Notes: generated by a model not told the origin, from the sequence alone. DNA of 64,000 nt from JBBQXK01 sp052387255 (GCA_052387255.1 JBQTJI010000035.1:32282-96281); one strand, 5' to 3'; counted from the first letter of the stretch, positions 9,028 through 17,399 are shown. Numbers and translations: made by a program.

Positions 9028-10946
9028 GCCCGCAACTCCGCCATGTCCGCCGATTTGTGCGCCAGCACCTGATGCCCGTCGCCCAGGTCGAAGGGCGTCA
9101 GGTCGCCCCGGTCGCCTGCCCCGAACCGGAACGCGGGGGCCCAATCCTCGGACGCGGCGATGCTGGTATGGCCCACGGCGGCAAAATCCAGCCGGCGGTC
9201 AAGGTCGGGGTAGGGCACGGCGTTCAGAAGCATCCGCGTGTAGGGATGCACCGGGGCTGTCATGATCACCTCGCGCGGGGCCAGTTCCACGATCCGCCCC
9301 GCCCACATCACCGCCACCCGGTCGGCCATGTAGTCCACCACGGCCAGATTGTGCGAGATGAAGAGGTACGTCAGCCCCAGGTCGCGCTGCAAATCCTTCA
9401 ACAGGTTCAGGATCTGGGCCTGCACCGACACGTCCAGTGCCGACACGGGTTCGTCGCAGATGATCAGCCGGGGGGCCAGGGCCAGGGCGCGGGCAATGCC
9501 GATCCGCTGCCGCTGCCCGCCCGAGAAACTGTGCGGATAGCGGTGGCGCGCAGCCTCCCCCAGACCGATGGCGGTCAGCAGGGCCTCGACCTTGGCGCGC
9601 CGTTCCGCCGGCGTGCCCTGGGAATGGATGTCCAGCGGTTCGGACAGGATGTTGCCCACGGTCATCCGCGGCGACAGCGACGACACCGGGTCCTGGAACA
9701 CCATCTGGATGCGGCGGCGCAGGCCCTGCAGGACCTCGCCCTCGGCCTTGAGCACATCGACCGGGCCATCGCCGTCGTCCCAGGTGACCGACCCCTCGTC
9801 GGGTGTCACGGCCCGCATCAACAGCTTGCTGACCGTCGTCTTGCCGCAGCCGCTTTCGCCCACCAGCCCCAGGCATTCGCCGCGCCGGATGTCGAAGCTG
9901 ACGCCATCGACGGCGGGAACCACCGGACCCTTCGCACGCGCGCCGTCGCTTTTCGTGCGGTAGGTCTTGCGCAGGTCCCTGACCGACAGCAGCACCTCGG
10001 GTGCCGTGCCTGGCGCTGCGACCGGCGCGGCAATCGCCTGGGTCAGCGTGCCCCGTTCCAGCCGGATCTCGCGCAAGGGGCGCAGGCGTTCGCCGTCCTG
10101 CATGCCGAAATGCGGGATCGCGTCCATCAGGCCGCGCAGGTAGGCGTGCTGCGGGCGGCGAAAGATCGGGCCGACCGGCCCCGCCTCCATCACCCGGCCC
10201 TGATAGACCACCACCACCTCGTCGGCGACGTTGGCGACCACGCCCAGGTCGTGCGTGATCAGCAGGATCGCCATCCCCATCCGTTCCTGCAGGTCGCGCA
10301 GCAAGGTCAGGATCTGCGCCTGGATGGTCACGTCCAGCGCCGTCGTCGGCTCGTCCGCGATCAGCAGCGCCGGGTTGCAGATCAGCGCCATGGCGATCAT
10401 CGCGCGCTGCCGCATGCCGCCCGACAGTTCGAACGGATACATCCCGAACACCCGCGCGGGGTTGGAAAAGCCCACCTGGCCCAGCATCTCTTCGCAGCGG
10501 TCGCGCTGTTCGGCGGGGGTCAGCGTGGTATGGATGCGCAGCGCCTCGGCAATCTGGTTGCCCACGGTATGCAGGGGCGAGAACGACGTCATCGGTTCCT
10601 GAAAGATCATCCCGATCCGTCCGCCCCGCACCGCCCGGATCGCCCGCCCGTCGCGCGGCAGGGTCAAGAGGTCGGTCGTGGTGCCCACCCTGGGGTCGGT
10701 GAACAGCACCCGGCCCGACACCTGCGCCACGGCGGGCTGCAGGCCCATCACCGCCTGCCCCAGCACCGACTTGCCCGAACCGGATTCGCCGACCAGTGCC
10801 GTGATCTTGCCGGGCAGCACCCGCAGGCTGACGCCCTTCAGCGCGTCCAGCCGCCCGGTGGCAAGCTGGAAGGACACGTGCAGATCCTCGATCCGCAAAA
10901 GATCAAGGCCACGTCCCGAACGTTCAGGCGTCATTCCGTCCGGCAC
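9024..10946 (-). CDS. Double ATP-binding ABC transporter subunit (YejF-like)
   Basis: A 640-residue ATPase containing two complete ABC domains, the cytosolic motor of the importer encoded downstream. Domain 1 has Walker A GESGSGKSVLGQ, signature LSGGMRQR and Walker B LLIADEPTTALD. Domain 2 has Walker A GESGCGKTTVSK, signature FSGGQRQRIGIARAL and IICDEPVSALDVSVQ. Both carry the oligopeptide-transporter C-terminal extension (HPYTRMLLNAVPYPD in the second). The start may be GTG at 10946, with AGGGA upstream, or ATG at 10934. It is the first gene of the importer operon; 150 bases separate it from the preceding minus-strand gene. Confidence 0.9.
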   Translation of the reverse strand: MPDGMTPERSGRGLDLLRIEDLHVSFQLATGRLDALKGVSLRVLPGKITALVGESGSGKSVLGQAVMGLQPAVAQVSGRVLFTDPRVGTTTDLLTLPRDGRAIRAVRGGRIGMIFQEPMTSFSPLHTVGNQIAEALRIHTTLTPAEQRDRCEEMLGQVGFSNPARVFGMYPFELSGGMRQRAMIAMALICNPALLIADEPTTALDVTIQAQILTLLRDLQERMGMAILLITHDLGVVANVADEVVVVYQGRVMEAGPVGPIFRRPQHAYLRGLMDAIPHFGMQDGERLRPLREIRLERGTLTQAIAAPVAAPGTAPEVLLSVRDLRKTYRTKSDGARAKGPVVPAVDGVSFDIRRGECLGLVGESGCGKTTVSKLLMRAVTPDEGSVTWDDGDGPVDVLKAEGEVLQGLRRRIQMVFQDPVSSLSPRMTVGNILSEPLDIHSQGTPAERRAKVEALLTAIGLGEAARHRYPHSFSGGQRQRIGIARALALAPRLIICDEPVSALDVSVQAQILNLLKDLQRDLGLTYLFISHNLAVVDYMADRVAVMWAGRIVELAPREVIMTAPVHPYTRMLLNAVPYPDLDRRLDFAAVGHTSIAASEDWAPAFRFGAGDRGDLTPFDLGDGHQVLAHKSADMAELRA

Positions 10947-11096
10947 ACTGGTCCCTGCGTTTGCCGCCGTGGCCCCAAGGGCCCGGCGGCTGATTTTTCT
11001 GGGGCCACATTAGCGCAGGGTCTTGGGGCTGTCTATTGCGGTCAACCGTCGTGCCACAGCTGCGGAAACATCGTCTAACCAACTATCATGTATGGA

Positions 11097-11825
11097 TTAT
11101 TCGACGCGTGCCAACAGCACTGGCAGTCCGGCCCATCGGGCGTGCGCGTGACCGGACGCCAGGGCCAGCACCCGGTCCAGCACGTCCCATGCCGGGCCGT
11201 CATGCACCAGATGGTGGGTCAGCAGGCCCACGGGCCGCCGCAGCCGCAGGCAGGCCGCAAGTTCGGCCAAGAGGACGTCGAGGCTTTTGGCGCGCCCCGA
11301 CCCGCGCCAGTCGATCAGATCGACATGGGTGTTCAGAACGCGCAGGGGGGCCGGTTTCTCGGGGCCGAACACCGACAGCGCGGCATAGCCGATGCCCGGC
11401 AGGTCCTGCACGACATCGGCATGGATGCGGTTCCAGGGTGGCACCAGCACAGGCAGGCACCGGTCCCCGTGCAACCGCCGCAGATGCCCCAGCCCGCGCG
11501 CCAGTTCGTCCAGCACCGCCGACACGGGCCGGTGCGCGCCCAGTTCCTGCTTCTTCTCGTCCGGCCCCGCGTGGTTGCGGTGCGCCCAGCCATGGACCGC
11601 CACCGTCACCGCCCCCTCGTCCGCCAGCCGGTCGGCCAGCGGCTGCCCCGTCCCCGCCGGAATCGCCGCCAGGGCCACGGGCACGGCGTGCCGGGCGGTC
11701 AGCGCCAACAACCGGTCAAGGGGATCCGATGGCTGCGTCGCATCATCGTCCCGCAGCCAGAAGGTCGCGGGATGGCCCGCGTCTGCGGCGGCCTGCAATG
11801 CGTCGCGAAATGCCTGCGCGTTCAT
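11097..11825 (-). CDS. Polysaccharide deacetylase-like protein
   Basis: A 242-residue protein resembling the NodB-type deacetylase fold. An early FWLRDDDA acidic motif would bind metal, and VAVHGWAHRNH is the usual HxxxH-type zinc site. A later LVPPWNR motif matches the family's RxPxG/W block, and THHLVHDGPAWD lies near the C terminus. Strict catalytic activity is not provable by eye; some relatives are degenerate. No signal peptide is visible, which is unusual for a peptidoglycan or chitin deacetylase and suggests a cytoplasmic precursor as substrate. Its ATG overlaps the stop of the upstream glycosyltransferase by four bases, so the two likely act on the same glycan. Confidence 0.7.
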   Translation of the reverse strand: MNAQAFRDALQAAADAGHPATFWLRDDDATQPSDPLDRLLALTARHAVPVALAAIPAGTGQPLADRLADEGAVTVAVHGWAHRNHAGPDEKKQELGAHRPVSAVLDELARGLGHLRRLHGDRCLPVLVPPWNRIHADVVQDLPGIGYAALSVFGPEKPAPLRVLNTHVDLIDWRGSGRAKSLDVLLAELAACLRLRRPVGLLTHHLVHDGPAWDVLDRVLALASGHAHARWAGLPVLLARVE

Positions 11826-12934
11826 CGGCCAAGCGCCGTCTGCAGCAGGCCATCCAGCCTGCGGGCCGCCACCGGAAACGCATGCCGTTCGGCGACCCGC
11901 GCCCTGGCCGCCTGCCCCATGGCCCGCGCCGCCGCAGGATCGGTCAACAGGCCAGCGATGGCGCGGGCCATGGCGTCATCGTCGCCGGGGGGCACCAGAA
12001 CCCCCGACAGCCCATCCGCCACAACCTCTGGCACACCGGCAGTCCGGCAGGCGACAACCGGCAGCCCCGCCGCCTGCGCCTCGAGATAGGCCAGGCCATA
12101 GGCCTCGCCATAGCCCGGCCAGACGTGGACCATGCCGCGCGCCAGCAGGCGTGCCACCCCGTCGCGCGGCACCTGGCCCGCCCAGGTGACGCGGCCTGCA
12201 GGCAGTCCCTCGAACATCGCCCTGACCTGATCGCGCAACGGCCCGTCGCCCGCGACCGTCAGGTGCCAGGGCAGGCCGGGCGGCAGCCGCCGCAGGGCCG
12301 CCGCCAGGCGGGCATAGCTGGTCGCCTTGTCCCCCGCCCGCATCATCGCCACCGTCACCAGATGGCCCGGCTCGGGCGCGGGGGGGGCCGCGAAGGGGCC
12401 GGTGTCGATGAACGGCGGCAGCATCGCCAGCCACAGGTTGGGGTCCACCGCCGCCAGCCCGGCATGGTCACGCGCCGTCAGGCACAGGTTCAGCCGCGCC
12501 GCCCGCAGCCCGGACAGCATCGCGGCCTGCATCGGCACCCAGATGCCGATGTTGCGGCGCGCCGAATAGGACGCCTCGCAGGTCACCATCGGCACGGCAA
12601 AGTCCACCGCCAGCGGCGGACCCAGCAGGTCGGGGGCCTTGTAGTAGGGGTGGTAGCAGAACCACAGGTCGGGTTGCCCCCGTTCGCGCCAGTCCGCCGC
12701 GATGCGGTCGCGCTCGGCGGCGGCAGCTTGTTGCAAGGCAATCCAGCCGGGCCCATCCTCGGGGTCGCCGCGAAAGGCCCGCAGGTCGGACACCACCGCC
12801 ACCCGGTGCCCCGCCGCCCGCAGCGCCGCCACCAGCATCCGCGCCATCAGCCGGTCGCCCGAGGGCACGGGATGATCCGGGGCCTTCAGGGGCGCATAGA
12901 AGGCGATGGACAAAGGCGGCAGGTCGTCGGGCAT
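11822..12934 (-). CDS. Glycosyltransferase family 4
   Basis: A 370-residue GT-B glycosyltransferase, MPDDLPPLSIAFYAPLKAPD at the N terminus. The C-terminal domain shows TVAGDGPLRDQVR and a WPGYGEAYGLAYLEAQAAGLPVVAC block with the catalytic-site Glu, followed by GVPEVVADGLSGVLVPPGD. The start at 12934 removes a long unrelated extension that is a shadow of ccrM. It is coupled by a four-base overlap to the deacetylase-like gene. The region upstream holds the ccrM terminator, so this pair probably has its own promoter in the 43 bases between that terminator and 12934 or is reached by readthrough. Confidence 0.8.
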   Translation of the reverse strand: MPDDLPPLSIAFYAPLKAPDHPVPSGDRLMARMLVAALRAAGHRVAVVSDLRAFRGDPEDGPGWIALQQAAAAERDRIAADWRERGQPDLWFCYHPYYKAPDLLGPPLAVDFAVPMVTCEASYSARRNIGIWVPMQAAMLSGLRAARLNLCLTARDHAGLAAVDPNLWLAMLPPFIDTGPFAAPPAPEPGHLVTVAMMRAGDKATSYARLAAALRRLPPGLPWHLTVAGDGPLRDQVRAMFEGLPAGRVTWAGQVPRDGVARLLARGMVHVWPGYGEAYGLAYLEAQAAGLPVVACRTAGVPEVVADGLSGVLVPPGDDDAMARAIAGLLTDPAAARAMGQAARARVAERHAFPVAARRLDGLLQTALGR

Positions 12935-12976
12935 GGTCGCCCTGACATAGCGATCCGGCACCCTTCTGCACACCAC

Positions 12977-13007
12977 AAAAAGCCCCGCCCTGCGGACAGG
13001 GCGGGGC
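12977..13007 (-). terminator. Rho-independent terminator of ccrM
   Basis: A perfect 11-bp GC-rich stem (12982-12992 with 12997-13007) closes a 4-base loop and is followed on the minus strand by a run of five T (12981-12977). It lies about 60 bases beyond the ccrM stop. It is the only textbook intrinsic terminator I found in the window and separates ccrM from the glycosyltransferase pair downstream. Confidence 0.9.
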
Positions 13008-13067
13008 AAGGTGTGCCGGGGGCGGAACCCCGGCACAGGCGTGCTTGATCGGTGTCGGGGCCTGGGG

Positions 13068-14186
13068 TCAGTTCGCCGGTCGGTCCTCAGCGTCCATCTC
13101 GGCGCGGATCTGCTGGCGCAAGAGGTCGATGGGAATGCGCTGTCCCTCGCGCACGAAATGCCAGTAAGTCCAGCCGTTGCACGACGGCGCGCGTTCCAGA
13201 TGCGCGCCGACCTGGTGGATCGACCCGGTGATGCCGTCGCTGCTGAGCGTCCCGTCCGCCCGCACCCGTGCGACGTGGTTGCGCAGGCCCACCAGTTCCT
13301 CGCCCGGTCGCAGCATGCCGCGCTCGACCACCTGGCCGAAGGGCACGCGCGGCTCGGCCCGCTTCGATCCGCTGACCATGATGGCCGAGGCATCCCAGGG
13401 CCGCACCCGCGCCAGCCGGGCGGCAGCGGCATCGCGGTACTTGGCCTCACGCTCGATCCCGATGAAGGACCGGCCCAGCATCTTGGCGACCGCCCCCGTC
13501 GTGCCGGTGCCGAAGAACGGGTCCAGCACCACGTCGCCGGGGTTGGTGGATGCCACCAGCACCCGGTGCAGCAGGCTTTCCGGTTTCTGCGTCGGATGCG
13601 CCTTGTCGCCCGCCTCATCCTTCAGCCGCTCGTGCCCCGTGCACAGCGGCAGCACCCAGTCCGAGCGCATCTGCACACCGTCGTTCAGCGCCATCAGCGC
13701 CTCGTAGTTGAAGGTATAGCGCGCACCTTCGTCCCGGCTGGCCCAGATCATCGTCTCGTGCGCGTTGGTGAACCGCTTGCCGCGAAAGTTCGGCATCGGG
13801 TTCGACTTGCGCCAGACGACATCGTTCAGCATCCAGAACCCGGCATCCTGCATCGCGGCACCGACGCGGAATATGTTGTGATAGCTGCCGATCACCCAGA
13901 TCGCGCCGTGCGGTTTCAGGACCCTGCGGGCGGCGGCCAGCCAGTCCCGCGTGAACCGGTCATAGGCGGCAAAGCTGGCGAACTGGTCCCAGTGGTCATC
14001 GACGGCATCGACCAGGCTGTTGTCGGGGCGATGCAGGTCGCCCTTGAGCTGCAGGTTGTAGGGGGGGTCGGCAAAGATCAGGTCGATGCTGGCCTCGGGC
14101 AGGGCGCGCATGACCTCGGTGCAGTCGCCCGCAAGGATTTGGTTCAGCTGCAGCGGGGCTGCCTCTGGCGTTCTGGTTCGCGTCAT
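13068..14186 (-). CDS. ccrM: Cell-cycle DNA adenine methyltransferase, GANTC-specific
   Basis: A 372-residue beta-class adenine-N6 methyltransferase. The catalytic motif FADPPYNLQL is near residue 40 and the SAM-binding motif DPFFGTGTTGAVA near residue 230, the order of beta-class enzymes. The roughly 85-residue C-terminal extension after VRPWDASA, ending GWTYWHFVREGQRIPIDLLR, is the CcrM-specific DNA-recognition domain. CcrM methylates adenine in GANTC and sets cell-cycle transcription in alphaproteobacteria. GAGG precedes the ATG. Two GANTC sites lie in the leader and a strong terminator follows the gene, so it appears to be monocistronic. Orientation next to rnhB is common in the class. 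Confidence 0.95.
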   Translation of the reverse strand: MTRTRTPEAAPLQLNQILAGDCTEVMRALPEASIDLIFADPPYNLQLKGDLHRPDNSLVDAVDDHWDQFASFAAYDRFTRDWLAAARRVLKPHGAIWVIGSYHNIFRVGAAMQDAGFWMLNDVVWRKSNPMPNFRGKRFTNAHETMIWASRDEGARYTFNYEALMALNDGVQMRSDWVLPLCTGHERLKDEAGDKAHPTQKPESLLHRVLVASTNPGDVVLDPFFGTGTTGAVAKMLGRSFIGIEREAKYRDAAAARLARVRPWDASAIMVSGSKRAEPRVPFGQVVERGMLRPGEELVGLRNHVARVRADGTLSSDGITGSIHQVGAHLERAPSCNGWTYWHFVREGQRIPIDLLRQQIRAEMDAEDRPAN

Positions 14187-14237
14187 CTGTCTGCCTCGTC
14201 CCCGGCGTGTTGCCCGCCGCTTGATGACCCAGAGGAT

Positions 14238-14276
14238 GAGTCAAACCCGCCTGGCCGTCAAATTCTTTATTGAATC
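14238..14276. promoter_or_regulatory. Two GANTC methylation sites upstream of ccrM
   Basis: GAGTC at 14238-14242 and GAATC at 14272-14276 lie in the 88-base gap between rnhB and ccrM (the second touches the rnhB stop). By base composition I expect about one GANTC per 300 bases here, so two in this gap is a mild enrichment. In Caulobacter the ccrM promoter region holds two such sites and its activity depends on their methylation state; the same feedback is inferred here. Confidence 0.55.
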
Positions 14277-14907
14277 AGGGGGTTACAGATTTATCTTGAT
14301 ACAACGCCTTGTGCACGGGGGCATAGGACCGTCTATGGTGAGGGGTCACCCCGAAATCTAGAAGCGCCTTGCGGTGCGTCGCCGTGGGATAGCCCATGTT
14401 CCGGTCCCAGCCGTACACGGGAAATTGTTGCGCCAAATCCACCATGATCCGGTCGCGCGTCACCTTGGCGATGATGGACGCCGCCGCGATGGTCACAACG
14501 CGCGCATCCCCGCCGATGACGGCCTCTGCCCGGCACGGCAGGCCGGGCGGGATCAGGTTGCCGTCGACCAGCACCAGACCTGGCGTGCGCAAGTTGGCCA
14601 CGGCCCGTGCCATCGCCAGATGGCTGGCGCGCAGGATGTTCATGGCATCGATCTCGGCCACCGTGGCCAGGCCGACCGCGACCTCGGCCATGTCCTGCAG
14701 CCGGTCGAACAGCCGGTCGCGGGCAAGGGCCGTCAGCGCCTTGGAATCGTCCAGGCCCGGCGGAATGCGGGCGGGGTCCAGCCACACCGCCGCCGCCACC
14801 ACCGGCCCGGCAAGCGGACCGCGCCCGGCCTCGTCCACGCCGACGACAGGGGCGATGCCCCGGGCGATGGCGTCGGCTTCTCGGTGGAAATCGGGGACGG
14901 GGCGCAT
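14275..14907 (-). CDS. rnhB: Ribonuclease HII
   Basis: A 210-residue RNase HII, which cuts the RNA strand of RNA-DNA hybrids and single ribonucleotides in DNA. The catalytic Asp-Glu pair is in GVDEAGRGPLAGPV (about residues 23-36). A further acidic residue is in LVLVDGN (about 117), and another in IAKVTRDRIM (about 155). The DDSKAL and MGYPTATH motifs are also present. Length is normal for the family. The stop at 14275 is 88 bases before ccrM on the same strand. The upstream hairpin pair (14950-15014) probably isolates it from the preceding gene. Confidence 0.95.
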   Translation of the reverse strand: MRPVPDFHREADAIARGIAPVVGVDEAGRGPLAGPVVAAAVWLDPARIPPGLDDSKALTALARDRLFDRLQDMAEVAVGLATVAEIDAMNILRASHLAMARAVANLRTPGLVLVDGNLIPPGLPCRAEAVIGGDARVVTIAAASIIAKVTRDRIMVDLAQQFPVYGWDRNMGYPTATHRKALLDFGVTPHHRRSYAPVHKALYQDKSVTP

Positions 14908-14949
14908 CGCCCGAGGTACCCCGGATCGGGGGGCAAGCCAAGCCGAAAC

Positions 14950-15014
14950 GGGGCGCAGAGGCTGCCCGTGCCCTCTGCGCCCCGCCCGTCACGGCACCTG
15001 CGGGGACAGGTGCC
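14950..15014 (-). terminator. Tandem hairpins between a small secreted-protein gene and rnhB
   Basis: Two perfect inverted repeats: 8 bp (14993-15000 with 15007-15014) and 12 bp (14950-14961 with 14972-14983). They start 15 bases beyond the stop of the gene at 15030 on the minus strand. No T-run follows, so they could be Rho-assisted terminators or stabilising 3' structures. Confidence 0.55.
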
Positions 15015-15029
15015 GCGATGCCGTCCCGC

Positions 15030-15542
15030 TCAGTCGCGCGGGTTCTCGTGTTCCTGCCGGTACCCCCGGCGCTCGGGGCGGAAGCCAGCGTCGATCAGGC
15101 AACCCTGACGATAGACCGTGACCTCGCGGCCCCGGATCCGCACCTCGGACGCACAGCGGCGCGGCAGGTCGGCGCGCACGCCGTTGTCACGCAGACAGCG
15201 GCCCGAATACCAGGTGCCGCGGCGGCCGCGGTCGACAAGCTCGATGGCGCATTCGCGCGGCAGGACGCGGCGCACCGGCTCGGGGAGGGGTTGGGGGTAG
15301 GGATTGGGACGCGGCTTCCACACCGGCGGCGGACGGTCGTTGCGGTCGTCATCCCGGTCGTTCCGGTCGTCGATGGCCTTGGCGATGAGGGCGATTGCGG
15401 CAATCGCCGCCAGGGCGCGGGCCAGATCGTCGTTGTCGGCGCGGGCGGGCAGGGCGGCGGCCGTCATCGCGGCCAGGGCGATCGCGGCCGAGGCGATGGC
15501 CCCGACAAAGCGGCGGCGCAGGGGCGAGGGGGTGTGTTCCAT
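15030..15542 (-). CDS. Secreted Arg/Asp-rich hypothetical protein
   Basis: A 170-residue protein with a clear Sec signal, MEHTPSPLRRRFVGAIASAAI continuing to an ALPARA cleavage site at about residue 34. After it comes a hydrophobic AIAAIALIAKAID stretch, a low-complexity DRNDRDDDRNDRPPP linker, and a C-terminal domain with four cysteines (CAIEL, CLRDN, CASEV, CLIDAG) that could form two disulfides in the periplasm. AAAGGA precedes the ATG at 15542; the longer upstream frame is not supported by a ribosome-binding site. I do not recognise the family. It is divergent from the 15738 gene across 195 bases. Confidence 0.65.
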   Translation of the reverse strand: MEHTPSPLRRRFVGAIASAAIALAAMTAAALPARADNDDLARALAAIAAIALIAKAIDDRNDRDDDRNDRPPPVWKPRPNPYPQPLPEPVRRVLPRECAIELVDRGRRGTWYSGRCLRDNGVRADLPRRCASEVRIRGREVTVYRQGCLIDAGFRPERRGYRQEHENPRD

Positions 15543-15737
15543 GTTCGGGGTTCCTTTACGCAGGGGACCGGACAGTCGGCTGCTCCGGTCGATGCCCACA
15601 CCCTCGGACCACACCGCCCGGCCACGCAATATCGCCCCCCTGCTATGCGATAGCGGCCCCAAAACCCGCCCCCGTCATTGAATATCCGGCGCACCTTCTG
15701 CAGATTGGCGATTGCCCGCCCAGATGGAGCCTTGGCC

Positions 15738-16028
15738 GTGACCCCCCTCTTGAAACCCCTTGCCCTTGTGGCCGCAATGGCCTTTGCCTTGCCCGCAAGC
15801 GCCGCCTGCTATGCCGACTACAAGGCCAGCCGCGACGATCCCCTGCGCCTGCACTACGGCGTGATGGAGGTGCCCGACAGCGCCTGTGACCGGGGCACCG
15901 CCGAAGCCGAGATGCGCGGCCGGCTGCGCGCCGACGGGTGGAAACTGTTGAACGTGATGTCGGTCTTCGGACCAGAGGGACTGGACGAAAGGAAAGCCAG
16001 TGCAGGAGAGTACTTCCTCCGCTACTGA
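15738..16028 (+). CDS. Small secreted hypothetical protein
   Basis: A 96-residue protein. A GTG start at 15738 is chosen because GGAG lies eight bases upstream and the product then begins directly with a signal peptide (VTPLLKPLALVAAMAFALPASAA). A TTG start 60 bases upstream is possible. The mature part is about 73 residues, starts CYADYKASRDD and has a second Cys. The segment before the first Cys (SAAC) is a poor lipobox, so lipid attachment is unlikely. The 3' end overlaps the next gene by 29 bases, so the two are probably co-translated. No function can be assigned. Confidence 0.6.
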   Translation: MTPLLKPLALVAAMAFALPASAACYADYKASRDDPLRLHYGVMEVPDSACDRGTAEAEMRGRLRADGWKLLNVMSVFGPEGLDERKASAGEYFLRY

Positions 16029-16704
16029 GGGCTTGCGGGCCGGAAACCGCGTCGTCGCCTACGGCATTGCCGCCATCGTGGTGATCCTGCTTGGCGCGGC
16101 GGTGCTCTTGTTCCTGAACCTGCCCGATGCGAACGCCTTCAACGCCCGCGTCGAGCGTCTGTTCGTCGAGAATGACGACCTGCGCGCGGGGGCCGAGGTC
16201 AAGCTGCTGGAAATCCTTGCGCAGTCCGGCACGGCGTTCTCGGGTGTGCTGTCCAGCTACCGCACGGTGATCTTCGTGCTTCTGGTGTTTGCCACCGCCC
16301 TGATGGTGGCGGCGCTGGTGTTCCTGGTCACGATCATCGCGCTGAACCGCCGCATCTCGGCGATCCAGCGGGCGGGCATCCAGGTGTCGTCCATCGTGAT
16401 CAGCCGCGAGGCGCGGGCAGTCTACATCAACGACATGGAATTCGCGCTGACCGAGGCCGCGCTCGAGACGCTGTCCGTGCTGGCCGAGGCGCGGATGGAC
16501 GACGACGTGCTGACGGGCGCGCAGATCGAGGCGGTGATCAGTGGCCGCAACGCCGCCGACTGCGACGAGGCGGCAGGGGCCACGCGGGTGAAACGGCTGC
16601 GCGACGCGCTTGGCAACCAGTTGGTGACCGAACTGCTGGTCAAGACCATCGCGCGGCGCGGCTATGTGCTGGCCGTGGGCCGCGACGTCATCAAGATGAT
16701 CTGA
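16000..16704 (+). CDS. Membrane-anchored winged-helix DNA-binding protein
   Basis: A 234-residue protein with two membrane helices (about residues 19-41 and 88-113) separated by a short periplasmic loop. The C-terminal cytoplasmic domain (about 125-234) reads like an OmpR/PhoB-type winged helix. It has an EFALTEAALETLSVLAEA helix and a VKRLRDALGNQLVTELLVKTI region ending in ARRGYVLAV, which matches the recognition-helix and wing pattern of that family. Known membrane-bound winged-helix regulators (ToxR, CadC) carry the domain at the N terminus; here it is at the C terminus. The GTG start at 16000 has GGAAA upstream. DNA binding is inferred, not shown. Confidence 0.6.
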   Translation: MQESTSSATEGLRAGNRVVAYGIAAIVVILLGAAVLLFLNLPDANAFNARVERLFVENDDLRAGAEVKLLEILAQSGTAFSGVLSSYRTVIFVLLVFATALMVAALVFLVTIIALNRRISAIQRAGIQVSSIVISREARAVYINDMEFALTEAALETLSVLAEARMDDDVLTGAQIEAVISGRNAADCDEAAGATRVKRLRDALGNQLVTELLVKTIARRGYVLAVGRDVIKMI

Positions 16705-16789
16705 CCGCCCATTGGCAATCCGCCCCGCCTGCCCCATCTTCCTTCACATCTTCTGAACCCCTACCTTCTTCTGTCCGGAAATATCCCAC

Positions 16790-16878
16790 GGGGGGTCGCC
16801 CATCGAGTCCGCCATCGGTTCAAGGCCGATGGGCGACGAGGTGTGAAACCCCCCGCTCCTGACGGACGAACAAGCGGG
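16790..16878 (+). promoter_or_regulatory. Structured 5' leader of msrA, candidate regulatory RNA
   Basis: Stem P1 pairs 16790-16796 with 16848-16854 (7 bp). Nested inside, P2 pairs 16797-16805 with 16827-16835 (9 bp) with a possible 3-bp extension (16811-16813 with 16824-16826). A second hairpin pairs 16852-16857 with 16873-16878 and shares three bases with P1, so the two are mutually exclusive. It ends about 15 bases before the ribosome-binding site of msrA. I cannot match it to a named riboswitch class. Confidence 0.45.
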
Positions 16879-16901
16879 GACGGCTGCAAAACGGAGCGAA
16901 C

Positions 16902-17399
16902 ATGGAAACGGCAATTCTGGCGGGTGGATGTTTCTGGGGCATGCAGGATCTGATCCGCAGGCTGCCGGGGGTGCAGTCCACGCGCGTGGGCTACACCGGC
17001 GGCGACGTGGCGAACGCGACCTACCGCAACCACGGCACCCACGCCGAGGGGATCGAGATCGTCTTCGACCCTGCGCGCATCAGCTATCGCGAGATCCTCG
17101 AGTTCTTCTTCCAGATCCACGACCCCACCACGCTGAACCGGCAGGGCAACGACATGGGTCAGTCCTACCGGTCGGGCATCTACTTCCTGTCCGAGGACCA
17201 GCACCGCACGGCCCGCGACACCATCGCCGATGTCGACGCTTCGGGCCTGTGGCCGGGCAAGGTGGTCACCGAAGTGAAGCCGGCGGGCGATTTCTGGGAG
17301 GCGGAACCCGAACACCAGGACTATCTGGAGCGGCTTCCGCACGGCTATACCTGCCACCGCATCCGCCCGAACTGGCGCCTGCCGAAACGCGCCGCCTGA
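16902..17399 (+). CDS. msrA: Peptide-methionine (S)-S-oxide reductase
   Basis: A 165-residue MsrA, which reduces methionine-S-sulfoxide in proteins after oxidative damage. The catalytic motif GCFWG is at residues 9-13 with the nucleophilic Cys10. GYTGG, an EGIEIVFDP block, FFQIHDPTT and YRSGIYFL complete the family pattern. There is no MsrB domain. The protein is probably cytosolic, since no signal is visible. GGAG precedes the ATG by about six bases, downstream of a structured leader. A hairpin at 17422-17443 lies between it and the convergent next gene. Confidence 0.95.
   Translation: METAILAGGCFWGMQDLIRRLPGVQSTRVGYTGGDVANATYRNHGTHAEGIEIVFDPARISYREILEFFFQIHDPTTLNRQGNDMGQSYRSGIYFLSEDQHRTARDTIADVDASGLWPGKVVTEVKPAGDFWEAEPEHQDYLERLPHGYTCHRIRPNWRLPKRAA

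Noticed and set aside
15738..16028. The small secreted protein as a TssJ lipoprotein
   Set aside because: The residue pattern before the first Cys is a poor lipobox, the mature part is short, and the gene lies 5 kb away from the T6SS genes.
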